Both the position numbers and the translations under genes were made by a program. Source: Altererythrobacter rubellus (GTDB taxonomy: Bacteria; Pseudomonadota; Alphaproteobacteria; Sphingomonadales; Sphingomonadaceae). Taken from it: DNA of 64,000 nt. Positions within the stretch are counted from its first letter, which is position 1, and each line of letters opens with the position of its first letter. The notes beneath the pieces were generated by a model that ran no database searches, was not told the DNA's origin, and saw nothing but the letters and a program-made list of their open reading frames with translations. Positions 35,365-45,279 of the stretch are shown here, in pieces. Location of the stretch: positions 1,860,001 through 1,924,000 of the forward strand of contig NZ_CP127221.1 of the NCBI RefSeq assembly GCF_030284385.1. Reading direction: 5' to 3'.

Positions 35365-36627
35365 TCAGTCCTCTACCTGCTTCATAATCAGCGACGCGTT
35401 AGTACCGCCAAAGCCGAAGCTGTTATTCAGCGCTGCACGCACCTGACGCTTTTTCGCTTGATGCGGGACCAAGTCTGCACCTTCGGTGCCTTCATCCGGA
35501 TTGTCCAGATTGAGCGTCGGTGGCACAATCTGGTCGCGGATCGCAAGGATACAGAATACCGCTTCAACAGCGCCTGCACCGCCCAGCAGGTGACCGATGG
35601 CCGACTTGGTCGAGCTCATCGATGCTCCGCCCAGATCATCGCCCAATACGCGTTTCACCGCGCCCAACTCAATCGTATCGGCCATGGTCGATGTGCCATG
35701 CGCATTGACGTAATCGATGTCTGCCGGGGTAAGGCTAGCCTTGCGCAATGCCATTTCCATCGCGAGCTGCGCGCCCTTGCCCTCTGGGTGCGGTGCTGTG
35801 ACGTGATAGGCATCACCCGAAAGGCCATAGCCGACCACTTCGGCGTAGATCTTCGCGCCGCGCGCCTTGGCGTGTTCATACTCTTCGAGCACAACCACAC
35901 CCGCGCCTTCGCCCATCACAAACCCATCGCGATCCTTGTCGTATGGGCGGCTCGCCTCGGTTGGGCGGTCATTCATGCTCATGTTGAGTGCGCGTGCTTG
36001 CGCAAAGCCTGCAACACCCAGCGGATTGATCGTGCTTTCCGCGCCGCCGGCCAGCATAATATCGGCATCGCCATCTTTGATCATGCGGGCTGCGTCGCCA
36101 ATCGAGTGAGCGCCGGTTGAACAGGCGGTCACCACCGCGTGGTTCGGGCCCATCAGCCCGTATTTGATCGAAACCTGCCCGCTGATCAGGTTGATCAAGC
36201 GTCCATGGACAAAGTGCGGGCTCACACGGCCTGGGCCGCGTTCTTTCAGGACGATCGATTCGCTTTCAATACCCGGCAATCCACCGATGCCTGAACCGAT
36301 CGAGCAGCCGGTGCGCATCTTGAGATCGTCATCCATCTCGGTCAGGCCTGCATCTTCCAGCGCCTGTCCTGCTGCATCGATCCCATAAACGATGAAAGGA
36401 TCAACCTGACGCTGGACCTTGTGATCAACGCGTTTGTTCGGATCGAAACCGTCCGGATGATCCGCCGGCTTCACTTCGCAGGCGATCTGGCACTTCTGGT
36501 CAGACGCATCAAAACGCGTAATCGGCCCCGCCCCGCTCTTGCCAGCGATGAGATTGCTCCAGCTGGTCTCCACATCGCCGCCCAATGGGGTAACGAGGCC
36601 AAGACCGGTAACGACGACACGACGCAT
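35365..36627 (-). CDS. fabF: 3-oxoacyl-ACP synthase II
   Basis: Condenses malonyl-ACP with acyl-ACP in fatty-acid elongation. It is 420 residues with the catalytic triad visible: cysteine in VVTACSTGAHSIG, histidine in VNAHGTSTMADT, and histidine in KSAIGHLLGGAGA. The C-terminus ends FGFGGTNASLIMKQVED. It follows acpP on the same strand, separated by 142 bp that contain a strong hairpin. The start codon is at 36627 with GAGAAT upstream. Confidence 0.97.
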   Translation of the reverse strand: MRRVVVTGLGLVTPLGGDVETSWSNLIAGKSGAGPITRFDASDQKCQIACEVKPADHPDGFDPNKRVDHKVQRQVDPFIVYGIDAAGQALEDAGLTEMDDDLKMRTGCSIGSGIGGLPGIESESIVLKERGPGRVSPHFVHGRLINLISGQVSIKYGLMGPNHAVVTACSTGAHSIGDAARMIKDGDADIMLAGGAESTINPLGVAGFAQARALNMSMNDRPTEASRPYDKDRDGFVMGEGAGVVVLEEYEHAKARGAKIYAEVVGYGLSGDAYHVTAPHPEGKGAQLAMEMALRKASLTPADIDYVNAHGTSTMADTIELGAVKRVLGDDLGGASMSSTKSAIGHLLGGAGAVEAVFCILAIRDQIVPPTLNLDNPDEGTEGADLVPHQAKKRQVRAALNNSFGFGGTNASLIMKQVED

Positions 36628-36680
36628 CGAATTCTCCGTACTTCAGCGAAACGCTGACAATTCAGTAGACCAGATAGCAA

Positions 36681-36709
36681 CAGGCTCAACCCCTAGGGGG
36701 CCGAGCCTG
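36681..36709 (-). promoter_or_regulatory. Strong hairpin between acpP and fabF
   Basis: CAGGCTC pairs with GAGCCTG, and an inner CCCC-TA-GGGG extends the stem. On the minus strand the hairpin sits 60 bp after the acpP stop and 54 bp before the fabF start. It lacks a following T-run, so it may be a partial terminator or an mRNA-stabilising stem that keeps acpP message in excess over fabF. The role is inferred. Confidence 0.5.
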
Positions 36710-36769
36710 TCAATAACCCGCTAAAACGTGGCCAAAGCCGCGCCGTGGCGGGGCAAAGACGAAAAGGCC

Positions 36770-37006
36770 TTAGCCCTTGTTGTCTTCGATGAATTTGGTT
36801 GCGTCACCAACGGTGCTGATTTTCTCAGCAGCGTCGTCAGGGATTTCAACGCCGAATTCTTCTTCGAACGCCATAACCAGTTCAACGATGTCCAGGCTGT
36901 CTGCGCCCAGATCGTCAATGAAGCTGGCTTCCTGAGTAACCTTGTCGCCTTCGACGCCAAGATGCTCGACAACAATTTTCTGCACGCGGTCGGCAGTATC
37001 GCTCAT
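36770..37006 (-). CDS. acpP: Acyl carrier protein
   Basis: Carries fatty-acyl chains on a phosphopantetheine arm. It is a 78-residue, strongly acidic protein with the attachment serine in [19 protein letters not shown] near residue 37. The length, DSL motif and position upstream of fabF are standard. The 119 bp upstream hold no gene and probably contain its promoter. Confidence 0.97.
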   Translation of the reverse strand: MSDTADRVQKIVVEHLGVEGDKVTQEASFIDDLGADSLDIVELVMAFEEEFGVEIPDDAAEKISTVGDATKFIEDNKG

Positions 37007-37125
37007 AGTGATCCCTCTGCTTATGGGGTTTAGAATTGGCTTTCGCCCTAATGAACGGCGCTGAATAGCGCAAGGGCTGTTCGCAATAGATGGTGGGACT
37101 AGGCCGATCTGTCAAACAGGCATAG

Positions 37126-38118
37126 CTATTCAATTGACGCATCTTGCGGGCTTGCAGAGGCTAGCGCAACCGCTGGCAGACTTAGCGATGCCAATTGTTC
37201 GCGCGCCAGAAACCGACTGTCCACACGTGCCATCCCGTTGCGAAAACGGTCTTTGTCGGATGCAAGCATCAATTGACCATACGCTTCAGCGGCGAGTTCC
37301 AGCTGGCCGTCCGCCTCGCGGCAAAGAGCAGCATTGTAGAGCGCGGAACGCTGGTATGGATTGCGAGAGAGGATATCTTCAAACGCGATGCATGCGCCGA
37401 CCGGATCGGTCTTGGTCAGCTTGATGGCATTCTTGAAAGCTCGGCGGTCACTCCTCTCCAGCCCGCTGCGGCTTTCCAGGATGCGAATCCGGTCAAAACG
37501 CTGCTTCGGCGCCAGGTCCAGTCGCACTGCCCGCGCAAAGCGCGATATCATCGGTTTGATTATCGCTTCGGCTGATGGGATATAGGAGCTATCCGCGCAG
37601 TAACGTTCTGAATTTACGAAGCTATCCTGACGCTGATAAAGCGCGCCCTCATCTGAGAACAGTGCTACATCAGGCCGGAACTCGACGTGTAGGCGTCGGC
37701 ACTCATAGACGGCCTTGACGCTTTCGACGCACTCTTTCTCGCCGTCTTCATGTTTGATCTTGCGCAGACAGCGGGTGCGCTCAATCTCTCCATCCGAAGC
37801 GTCGTAAACGCGTGAATTGGCAAAGCCGCGCAGCTCTGCATGGCCGGGTTGTGATCCTTCATTGTCGAAAGACGAAGGCACAATGCGAAAGTATTGCTCG
37901 CCATAGATTCGCGCCGAGCCAAGTTGATCCGCAAGCGCGTTTTCCAATGCGATACCTTCACGGCCGCGAATTGGCTCGATGGATATCTCCGTCACGCCAC
38001 GCCCGCCATCAGTTCGCGCTGCATACACGCCCTCAACGGCCAGCTGCTCTGCCCGCACTGCGCCGCTTGACACAGCACAGGCCGCCACCAGCGAGAGAAC
38101 CCATTTCGAAAACGCCAT
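37126..38118 (-). CDS. Exported protein of unknown function with a TPR-like C-terminus
   Basis: A 330-residue protein with a signal peptide (MAFSKWVLSLVAACAVSSGAVRA). The N-terminal half is a beta-rich region with a cysteine-rich stretch (ERTRCLRKIKHEDGEKEC, then AVYECRRLHV) that could form disulfides in the periplasm. The C-terminal third looks helical, with a TPR-like repeat (RNPYQRSALYNAALCREADG). The family was not recognised. It sits between aspS and acpP on the same strand, 78 bp after aspS. The first two codons are both ATG; the second is chosen. Confidence 0.7.
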   Translation of the reverse strand: MAFSKWVLSLVAACAVSSGAVRAEQLAVEGVYAARTDGGRGVTEISIEPIRGREGIALENALADQLGSARIYGEQYFRIVPSSFDNEGSQPGHAELRGFANSRVYDASDGEIERTRCLRKIKHEDGEKECVESVKAVYECRRLHVEFRPDVALFSDEGALYQRQDSFVNSERYCADSSYIPSAEAIIKPMISRFARAVRLDLAPKQRFDRIRILESRSGLERSDRRAFKNAIKLTKTDPVGACIAFEDILSRNPYQRSALYNAALCREADGQLELAAEAYGQLMLASDKDRFRNGMARVDSRFLAREQLASLSLPAVALASASPQDASIE

Positions 38119-38199
38119 CACTCTTCCCCTTAGAAGGTCGAAGAGGTGATTTTATTCAGATAAATACAACCTAAGCTGAACAAATGGGCTGTGGGTCGC

Positions 38200-39987
38200 T
38201 TATTTCTGTTCCTTGGGCGGCTCAATCACACGCAAATGCAATTCACGCAGCGACTTCGGTTCTGCGGGGCTTGGCGCACCCATCAGCAGGTCTTCCGCCT
38301 TCTGGTTCATCGGGAACAGCGTGATCTCGCGCAAATTCTGCGCGCCGCAAAGCAGCATCACGATCCGATCGACGCCCGCAGCCATCCCGCCATGCGGCGG
38401 CGCGCCATACTGGAACGCGCGGTACATACCGCCAAAATCGCGCTCGACGTCTGCCTGTGAAAGGCCAACCAATTCAAACGCCTTCACCATGGTTTCAGGC
38501 TTGTGGTTACGGATAGAGCCCGATGCGAGTTCAAAGCCGTTGCAGACCAGATCATACTGGTAAGCCTTGATGGTCAGCGGGTCCTGCGTTTCGAGCGCTT
38601 CCATCCCGCCTTGCGGCATAGAGAACGGGTTGTGGCTGAAATCGACCTTCTTCTCGTCTTCGTCATATTCGTAGAACGGGAAATCGACGATCCATGCGAA
38701 TGCAAAACGATTTGTGTCGATCAGCTCAAGAATTTCACCAACGCGGGTACGCGCTGCCCCGGCCAGTTTAGCCGCATCGGCTTCCTTGCTAGCAGCGAAG
38801 AACAGACCGTCATTTTCACCCAGACCCAGCTCTGCATAGAGCTCGGCCATGCGCTCAGGCCCGTGGTTCTTGGCAATCGGCCCACCAAATTCGCCGCCCT
38901 TGCGCGTTACATAGCCCAAGCCGGCAAAGCCTTCCTTGCGTGCCCAATCGTTCATATCGTCGAAGAACTTGCGGCTCTTCTCATGCGTGTTCGGCGCAGG
39001 GATCACACGGACGCGGCCACCGCCGCCCACGATCTTTTCGAACAGGCCAAAGCCGGACTTTTCGAAGTGGCTGGTCACATCGCTGATGATCAGCGGATTG
39101 CGCAAATCGGGCTTGTCCGTGCCGTATTTGATCATCGCTTCGGCATAAGGAATGCGCGGAAATTCGCCTGCTGGCGTCACATGCTTGCCTTCAGCGAAAG
39201 TTTCGAATGTGCCAGCGATCACCGGCTCCATAGTATCCCACACCTCTTCCTGAGTGACGAAGCTCATTTCCAGATCGAGCTGGTAGAATTCGCCCGGCAG
39301 GCGGTCAGCACGCGGATCTTCATCGCGGAAACACGGTGCGATTTGGAAATAGCGGTCGAAGCCAGAGACCATCAGCAGCTGCTTGTAGATCTGCGGCGCC
39401 TGGGGCAGCGCGTAGAATTTGCCCGCGTGGATTCGGCTGGGCACCAGGAAGTCACGCGCGCCCTCTGGCGAAGATGCGGTCAGGATTGGAGTCGAAAATT
39501 CATTAAAGCCGATCGCGTTCATCCGCTGGCGCAGGTCAGCCACAATCCGTGTGCGTTTCATCAGGTTTGTGTGCAGCGTTTCACGGCGCAGATCGAGGAA
39601 ACGGTATTTCAGGCGGACGTCTTCCGGATATTCCTGCTCGCCGGCTACCGGCATAGGCAATTCTTCAGATGCGCTCTGCACGGTGATCGAACGCGCAAAC
39701 ACTTCAATCGCTCCGGTAGGCAGGTCTTTATTGACCGTCTCTGGAGTACGGGCCTTCACCTCGCCGTCGATCGTCACAACCGATTCGAGACGAAGCTTTT
39801 CAAGCACCGAAAGTGCAGGCGAATCTTCGTCCGCTACGATCTGCGTCATGCCGTAATGATCGCGCAGGTCGATAAACAAAACCCCGCCATGATCGCGTTT
39901 ACGGTGGATCCAGCCCGATAAACGGACTGAATCGCCAACATTTTCCGCGGAAAGCTGTGCGCAGTTGTGGGTACGATAGGCGTGCAT
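38200..39987 (-). CDS. aspS: Aspartyl-tRNA synthetase
   Basis: Charges tRNA-Asp, and in organisms lacking AsnRS also tRNA-Asn. It is 595 residues with the N-terminal OB anticodon domain ([20 protein letters not shown]), class II motif 2 ([20 protein letters not shown]), the bacterial GAD insertion around residues 290-420, and motif 3 ([15 protein letters not shown]). The length is typical of bacterial AspRS. It reads divergently from rnd, with 181 bp between starts and no further gene in that gap. Confidence 0.97.
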   Translation of the reverse strand: MHAYRTHNCAQLSAENVGDSVRLSGWIHRKRDHGGVLFIDLRDHYGMTQIVADEDSPALSVLEKLRLESVVTIDGEVKARTPETVNKDLPTGAIEVFARSITVQSASEELPMPVAGEQEYPEDVRLKYRFLDLRRETLHTNLMKRTRIVADLRQRMNAIGFNEFSTPILTASSPEGARDFLVPSRIHAGKFYALPQAPQIYKQLLMVSGFDRYFQIAPCFRDEDPRADRLPGEFYQLDLEMSFVTQEEVWDTMEPVIAGTFETFAEGKHVTPAGEFPRIPYAEAMIKYGTDKPDLRNPLIISDVTSHFEKSGFGLFEKIVGGGGRVRVIPAPNTHEKSRKFFDDMNDWARKEGFAGLGYVTRKGGEFGGPIAKNHGPERMAELYAELGLGENDGLFFAASKEADAAKLAGAARTRVGEILELIDTNRFAFAWIVDFPFYEYDEDEKKVDFSHNPFSMPQGGMEALETQDPLTIKAYQYDLVCNGFELASGSIRNHKPETMVKAFELVGLSQADVERDFGGMYRAFQYGAPPHGGMAAGVDRIVMLLCGAQNLREITLFPMNQKAEDLLMGAPSPAEPKSLRELHLRVIEPPKEQK

Positions 39988-40168
39988 CTAAAATCTTGTC
40001 CTGTTCGGGTGTATGCGGCTAAGGGCGCGCGCAAAGAATAAGCACGATGACCTCTAGCGGTTTCAAGCGCGCGCTAACAGGGGATGAGGGTGCTTTTGTC
40101 AAGGCTGACCTCACTAACTGGACTAAGTGTCCGAGAGCGGTACTCCGCTCAACGAAAAGAAATGATGC

Positions 40169-41371
40169 ATGAAAATACATGATCTGATTACCACAACCGA
40201 CGCTTTGGCAGACTTATGCGAGCGTCTTTCCAAATCCGAATTTGTTACCGTCGATACCGAATTCATGCGCGAGAACACCTATTGGCCAGAGCTTTGCCTG
40301 GTCCAGATCGCGAATGACAAAGAGGCCGCTGCGATCGATCCCTTGGCCGATGGCATCGACTTGCAGCCGCTGCTGGATCTGCTAACCGAGAATGAGGACG
40401 TTCTGAAAGTCTTCCATGCCGGCGGGCAGGATGTCGAGATTATCGTCAATCTGACCGGCAAGACCCCGCATCCCATATTCGACACTCAAATCGCTATGAT
40501 GGCGATCAGTCAGAGCGAACAAATCGGCTATGCCAATCTGGTCGAAAGCTGGCTCAGCATTACGATTGATAAGGGCGCGCGCTTTACCGACTGGAGCCGC
40601 CGCCCGCTGACCGACCGTCAGATCGAGTACGCGATCGGGGATGTCACACATCTCTCGGAAATCTTCCCCGAGATTCTGAAGAAACTTGTGAAAACAGGTC
40701 GCGGCGCGTGGCTCGACGCGGAAATGGAAAAGCTCGCGGAGGTTTCCAACTACGTCACAGACCCCGACCTGGCATGGCGCCGGATTCGTTCGCAAGGCCG
40801 CAATCCGCAGGTGCTCGGGCGGTTGAAAGCGCTTGCCGCATGGCGCGAAAGCGAAGCGCAACACAAGAACATCCCGCGCGGTCGCATCATGCGCGACGAA
40901 ACACTGGCAGACATCGCAAGCCATCCACCCAAGCAGCAGAAAGACCTTGCGAAGGTTCGCGGGCTGTCGGCGGCATGGCGGGAAAACGACATCGGCAAGC
41001 GATTGATGAAGGTGATCGAGAAGGCCGGACCGCTCGACAAAGACGAAATGCCCGAGAAGATGAAGCGCGGCGCGCCGCTTGGCAAAGAGGGAGCCCTGGT
41101 TGCCGATTTGCTCAAGCTGCTGCTCAAGATTCGCGCGCGAGAAATTGATGTCGCGGCGCGATTGCTGACAAAAGCTGACGAGATGGAGGCGCTGGCCGCT
41201 GGAATCCGCGAACTGCCTGTATTGAATGGGTGGCGATATGACGTTTTCGGCCGTGACGCTCTCGAACTGGTGGAAGGTAAGCTCGCTTTCGCCGTGAAGG
41301 ACGGCAAACTCACCATGACGCATATCGACGATATGCAAGCAGCGATGGAAGAATCGCTCGCGGCTGAGTGA
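40169..41371 (+). CDS. rnd: Ribonuclease D
   Basis: 3'-5' exoribonuclease that trims tRNA precursors and other stable RNAs. It is 400 residues. The DEDD catalytic residues are visible: VTVDTEFMRE near residue 29, FHAGGQDVEI near residue 86, and YAIGDVTHL near residue 158. An HRDC domain follows (around residues 205-285). A ribosome binding site AAAAGAAA lies before the ATG. The gene stands alone between aspS and oxyR. Confidence 0.94.
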   Translation: MKIHDLITTTDALADLCERLSKSEFVTVDTEFMRENTYWPELCLVQIANDKEAAAIDPLADGIDLQPLLDLLTENEDVLKVFHAGGQDVEIIVNLTGKTPHPIFDTQIAMMAISQSEQIGYANLVESWLSITIDKGARFTDWSRRPLTDRQIEYAIGDVTHLSEIFPEILKKLVKTGRGAWLDAEMEKLAEVSNYVTDPDLAWRRIRSQGRNPQVLGRLKALAAWRESEAQHKNIPRGRIMRDETLADIASHPPKQQKDLAKVRGLSAAWRENDIGKRLMKVIEKAGPLDKDEMPEKMKRGAPLGKEGALVADLLKLLLKIRAREIDVAARLLTKADEMEALAAGIRELPVLNGWRYDVFGRDALELVEGKLAFAVKDGKLTMTHIDDMQAAMEESLAAE

Positions 41372-41676
41372 GGGCGCACCTCAATTATCATTGCCAGCAG
41401 AGGCCGGGCTTTCCAGCCCAATTGCGGTCATTGATCAACACCGTTTATCAGCGCGGATGCGGGGCTGAATAAGGTACTGGTTTGTTTTCCTACTTGCTGC
41501 ATTGAGGGCTAGACACCGTGTCATGCCCGCCCGCCAATTCCTCTCCGCACCCGCCACAGGGTCACACTCAGCACCCGCGCATTCACACAATGGCGTTTTC
41601 CGCCCTTGGACAGTGTTCCATGTGTTCCATCCTGTAGGGCTTTGCGACCGTGCGGCGGCGGGCTAAGGGCTTAGCG
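41372..41676. other. 305-bp intergenic region between rnd and oxyR
   Basis: No gene or RNA was recognised. It contains a perfect tandem 9-bp repeat, GTGTTCCAT twice, at 41613-41630, 46 bp before the oxyR ATG, and GC-rich, pyrimidine-rich sequence upstream of that. It probably includes the oxyR promoter. In many bacteria OxyR binds its own promoter, but the classic spaced ATAG-type operator was not seen here. Confidence 0.5.
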
Positions 41677-42585
41677 ATGTCAACTTACCTCCCCACCATC
41701 AAGCAGCTGCAATATCTGGTCGCGCTGCACGAGCACGGGCATTTCGGGCGCGCGGCGGAAAGCTGTTTCGTATCTCAATCAACCTTGTCGGCCGGATTGC
41801 GCGAGCTGGAATCCTTGCTTGGGGTAACGCTGGTCGAGCGCAGTCGCCGGGTGGTGCGTTTTACTGCTTTGGGAGAGCAGGTGGTGGCCAAGGCACACAG
41901 GCTGCTGCGCGAAGCAGAGGAATTGTCCGATCTGGTGCAGGCATCGGGAAAGCCGTTGACGGGGACCATCCGGATGAGCGTGATCCCCACAATCGCGCCC
42001 TTCATGCTGCCAAAGATCCTGCCGCGCCTGCGCAGCGAACGCCCTGAGCTAAAACTTCTGCTGCGCGAAGAAACGAGCCAGGACGCTGTCGAATCGCTGC
42101 ATCACGGCAGGGTTGATTGCGTGCTGCTGGCTTTGCCTTTCGCGACCGGCGAGGTGGAGATGGCGCATATTGCCGATGATCGCCTGTTCGTGGCGTTCCC
42201 AAAGGATGATCCAAGAGACCCGCCGGAGACAGTATCAGCGAGTATGATTGACACCATGACATCCGGAGGGCGCTTGCTGTTGCTGGAGGATGGTCACTGT
42301 CTAAAGGAACACGCGCTGGCCGCCTGCAATCGGCCTGAATTGCGCGCATCGGCCACGATGATCGGCACGTCACTGCACACGCTGGTGCAGATGGTGAACA
42401 ATGATCTGGGGCTAACGATGCTGCCAGAGATGGCTCTGGATGCCGGTATTTTGGGAGGAACAGATGTTGTTGCGCGGCCGCTCAAGAACAAGAGCGCCAA
42501 GCGGGAGATTGCGCTGATCTGGCGCAAGAATAGCCCCCGTGCGGAGGAATTCGAGTTGTTGGCAGAGGAACTGAGAGCGGGTTAG
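41677..42585 (+). CDS. oxyR: Peroxide-sensing LysR regulator OxyR
   Basis: LysR-type activator turned on by an intramolecular disulfide in response to hydrogen peroxide. It is 302 residues from the ATG at 41677; a GTG nine codons upstream is less likely. Seen: the winged helix-turn-helix (FGRAAESCFVSQSTLSAGLR), and the two redox cysteines at residues 208 and 217 in GHCLKEHALAAC, with exactly the nine-residue spacing of E. coli Cys199 and Cys208. The effector domain ends IALIWRKNSPRAEEF. No catalase or peroxidase gene is adjacent. Confidence 0.93.
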   Translation: MSTYLPTIKQLQYLVALHEHGHFGRAAESCFVSQSTLSAGLRELESLLGVTLVERSRRVVRFTALGEQVVAKAHRLLREAEELSDLVQASGKPLTGTIRMSVIPTIAPFMLPKILPRLRSERPELKLLLREETSQDAVESLHHGRVDCVLLALPFATGEVEMAHIADDRLFVAFPKDDPRDPPETVSASMIDTMTSGGRLLLLEDGHCLKEHALAACNRPELRASATMIGTSLHTLVQMVNNDLGLTMLPEMALDAGILGGTDVVARPLKNKSAKREIALIWRKNSPRAEEFELLAEELRAG

Positions 42586-42848
42586 GCGTTCACCGGAACC
42601 GGTTTGAGCAGCTTCTCGTCCGCGAACTTCTGAATCTTTCTCGCTGCGATCAGCGGTAGCTCCACTGACAAGGCGATACCGACGAGCGAACAGAAACCAA
42701 CCCAGATCGCCATCCACGAACCGCCCGCCTGATACATGTCGTAAAGCACCGGCACAGCCAGGATTGCTCCACGCACCTCATTGAAGATCAAGGCAATCCA
42801 GCCGACCTTCAGAAATGCCGCGAGCAGGGTTGAAAGCGTTGCGCTCAT
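42582..42848 (-). CDS. Small membrane protein of unknown function
   Basis: An 88-residue protein with two or three hydrophobic segments (LSTLLAAFLKVGWIALIF, then MAIWVGFCSLVGIALSVELP) and a basic tail (AARKIQKFADEKLLKPVP). It is not recognised. It overlaps the oxyR stop by four bases in convergent orientation and lies 76 bp downstream of pgsA. Its frame is clean and its composition suits a real inner-membrane protein. Confidence 0.6.
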   Translation of the reverse strand: MSATLSTLLAAFLKVGWIALIFNEVRGAILAVPVLYDMYQAGGSWMAIWVGFCSLVGIALSVELPLIAARKIQKFADEKLLKPVPVNA

Positions 42849-42924
42849 GAGGCCTGACTAGGCCCCAAATATTGAGAATAGGTTGACGCGGCATTCACCA
42901 ATGCACGCGCCGCCTCAATTCACA

Positions 42925-43518
42925 TCAATCCATATGTTTAAGGCCAACCCTCAGATAGTCCCAGCCGGTCATCACTGTTAGAATGGCTGCAGCCCATAGT
43001 GTGATCAGCCCGACCGTATGCGGAACATTCGCCAGCACATCGACAATCATCACATTCCATTGCGGCAGCCCCTGCCCCAATATCAGCGCGCCCAACCCAA
43101 TTATCTGGAATGTCGTCTTCCACTTGGCGAGCTTCGTGACGGGAACGGAGACTTGCAGACCACCAAGAAATTCGCGCAGGCCCGAGACCGTGATCTCACG
43201 AACGAGAATGATCAATCCAGCGATTACATGCAGATCGCCCACATATGGTCCGGTCAAAATGCCCTTTGCTGTCAGCACGAGAATGACAGACGCGACCATA
43301 ATCTTGTCCGCAATCGGATCGAGAAAGACGCCCAGCTTGGACACCGTACCGCTTGATCGCGCGAGGTAGCCGTCGAAATAGTCCGTAATCCCCATCAGGC
43401 TGTAAAGGCCGAATGCCAGCAAATAGCCGAGCTCCCAACCCGGCCACCACAAAAGAAAGGCCAATAGCGGCACGGCACAGATGCGCGAGAGTGTGAGGAT
43501 GTTCGGCAAAGTAAGCAT
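42925..43518 (-). CDS. pgsA: CDP-diacylglycerol-glycerol-3-phosphate 3-phosphatidyltransferase
   Basis: Makes phosphatidylglycerol phosphate, the precursor of phosphatidylglycerol and cardiolipin. From the ATG at 43518 (MLTLPNILTLSRICAVPLL) it is 197 residues; the frame extends 29 codons upstream but the family starts here. The CDP-alcohol phosphotransferase motif DG-x2-AR-x8-G-x3-D-x3-D is visible in DGYLARSSGTVSKLGVFLD followed by PIAD. About five membrane helices are apparent. It diverges from the LplT-like transporter, which would handle lysophospholipids. Confidence 0.94.
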   Translation of the reverse strand: MLTLPNILTLSRICAVPLLAFLLWWPGWELGYLLAFGLYSLMGITDYFDGYLARSSGTVSKLGVFLDPIADKIMVASVILVLTAKGILTGPYVGDLHVIAGLIILVREITVSGLREFLGGLQVSVPVTKLAKWKTTFQIIGLGALILGQGLPQWNVMIVDVLANVPHTVGLITLWAAAILTVMTGWDYLRVGLKHMD

Positions 43519-43631
43519 CGATTTCACCCCTAGCGCGAAGGTGCGTTGGGAAAAAGCCGGAGTTTCAGGCTTGTTCACGGCTACGCCCACCCCTAGGGTC
43601 CGCAATAGGGAGCAGCTACAGGGCAGATGAT

Positions 43632-44948
43632 TTGACTACTTCAACCCATTTGCTGCGTCGCAGCCGTTTTCTGCCGCTGTTTTGCACACAGCTGTTCAAC
43701 GCGTTCAATGACAATCTCTACAAGACCGCGATGGTCCTGTTCGTGGTCTATACCGTCTATAATGACGAGAGCGCGGAAGGTATTTTCAGCGGCGTCGCGT
43801 CATTTCTGTTCATCCTGCCATTCTTTCTTCTGTCCGCGCTAGCGGGGCAGCTGGCTGACATGCGCGACAAGGCAAAGATCATCCGCACAGTCAAAATGTG
43901 CGAAATCGGGTTGATGATCATCGGCGCATCCGGGCTTTATCTGGCGTGGAAAGGGATCGCTGTCGACACAGTCGCTATCCCGCTGATGTTGCTCGCTCTG
44001 CTTTTGACAGGAGTGCAATCCACCTTCCTTGGCCCGATCAAATACGCAATCCTGCCACAGCATCTGAAAAAGGATGAAGTGTTGGCCGGGACAGGTCTGG
44101 TGGAGGCTGGCACATATATCGCGATTTTGGCGGGCACGATTTTGGCAGGCTGGATTCCGGTTGAATGGGCCGCTGGCGGTATCATTCTGACCTCCGTGCT
44201 TGGCTATCTCACCAGCCGTTCGATCCCGGACGCACCGGCGCAAGGCAAGGTGGAAAAGCTTGACCGACACATCATCCGTGCATCGATCAACCTGATCCGC
44301 AATGTAATGCTGGACCGGCAGATCTTTTACGCAATCATCGCGATCAGCTTCTTCTGGACGATCGGCGCAGTGCTGTTCATCCAGTTTCCTCCGCTCGCCA
44401 AGAATACATTGATGGCAAGCAAAGAGGTCGCGAGCCTGTTTCTCGTGATCTTCTCTGTCGGAATTGCGATCGGTTCGGTTTCGATCAACGCGCTGCTGAA
44501 GGGCGAGGTGTCGGCCCGCTACTCACCAATCTCCGTGGTCATAATGGGCGCATTTGTCGTCGCGTTCTATTTCGTGTGCCGCTTATGGCAATCCTACGAA
44601 ATAACCGAGATTATGGGTGTGACCGAGTTCTTAGCCTGGCCGCTGGCAAGTTTGATCATGCTCACCTTGATAGGCATCGCAATCGCAGGCGGCATGTTTG
44701 TGGTGCCGCTCTATGCGTTCCTGACGACGCGCTGCGCGCCGGATCAAGCCGCACGCACCATCGCTGCGAACAATATCGTCAACTCCGGATCCATGGTTGC
44801 AGGGTCGCTCGTTGCGATGGCGCTTAGCGCAATCGGCGTGCCTGTGGTGGAGCAATTGCTGCTCAGCGCGGGAATGTGTCTGGTTTCGGCGTGGCTGGGC
44901 CACCGTTTGCACCAGGCAGAGCTGGACGAAGGGCAAAGCCCTGCCTGA
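43632..44948 (+). CDS. MFS transporter similar to lysophospholipid transporter LplT
   Basis: A 438-residue protein with about 12 membrane helices. The N-terminus (RFLPLFCTQLFNAFNDNLYK) and the segment GVQSTFLGPIKYAILPQHL match the MFS domain of LplT and of the fused acyltransferase-ligase proteins. In those proteins it flips lysophospholipids inward for re-acylation. Here the transporter stands alone without an acyltransferase domain. Translation appears to start at TTG (43632), with AGGGCAG upstream. It diverges from pgsA, which supports a phospholipid role. Confidence 0.8.
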   Translation: MTTSTHLLRRSRFLPLFCTQLFNAFNDNLYKTAMVLFVVYTVYNDESAEGIFSGVASFLFILPFFLLSALAGQLADMRDKAKIIRTVKMCEIGLMIIGASGLYLAWKGIAVDTVAIPLMLLALLLTGVQSTFLGPIKYAILPQHLKKDEVLAGTGLVEAGTYIAILAGTILAGWIPVEWAAGGIILTSVLGYLTSRSIPDAPAQGKVEKLDRHIIRASINLIRNVMLDRQIFYAIIAISFFWTIGAVLFIQFPPLAKNTLMASKEVASLFLVIFSVGIAIGSVSINALLKGEVSARYSPISVVIMGAFVVAFYFVCRLWQSYEITEIMGVTEFLAWPLASLIMLTLIGIAIAGGMFVVPLYAFLTTRCAPDQAARTIAANNIVNSGSMVAGSLVAMALSAIGVPVVEQLLLSAGMCLVSAWLGHRLHQAELDEGQSPA

Positions 44949-45140
44949 TCAGGCGACAAAGACCAATACTGCTGCAAAGACAGAGAAATATACAGTTGCA
45001 AAGCCGCGCACATCATCGCAGGTCAGCTTCCACAAGACGTCAGCCGGAGCCTCATATTCATTGCTGCGTACATGAGCAGGCAGGCTTGCCCGGAACGGGT
45101 GGCGCGCTTGCTCGTCGGTCAGGACCAATGCTCTCTTCAT
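44949..45140 (-). CDS. Small protein with a C-terminal membrane helix
   Basis: A 63-residue frame: a charged N-terminus (MKRALVLTDEQARHPFRAS), a middle segment VRSNEYEAPADVLWKL, and a C-terminal hydrophobic helix (RGFATVYFSVFAAVLVFVA) reaching the stop. The stop abuts the LplT-like gene stop in convergent orientation. The composition resembles a tail-anchored small membrane protein rather than noise, but no strong ribosome binding site was seen and no family was recognised. Confidence 0.45.
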   Translation of the reverse strand: MKRALVLTDEQARHPFRASLPAHVRSNEYEAPADVLWKLTCDDVRGFATVYFSVFAAVLVFVA

Positions 45141-45279
45141 GGATCAGAGTCTTAACCCGATACTAACCATCGTGCGCGGCAGAAATCCTGACTGTCGCAG
45201 AGCGGGACATTAAGCATGTGTGTTCATGCTGAGCTGTGGATGATTGCCTCTTGAGCGTACCAAAGCTAAGCGGCGAACC

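Noticed and set aside
35158-36120. Plus-strand ORF of 320 residues
   Set aside because: Antisense to fabF and mltG with no family features.
38503-39921. Plus-strand ORF of 472 residues
   Set aside because: Entirely antisense to aspS, which is unambiguous; the translation has the Arg/His-rich look of a shadow frame.
40382-41338. Minus-strand ORF of 318 residues
   Set aside because: Antisense to rnd, whose catalytic motifs are clear.
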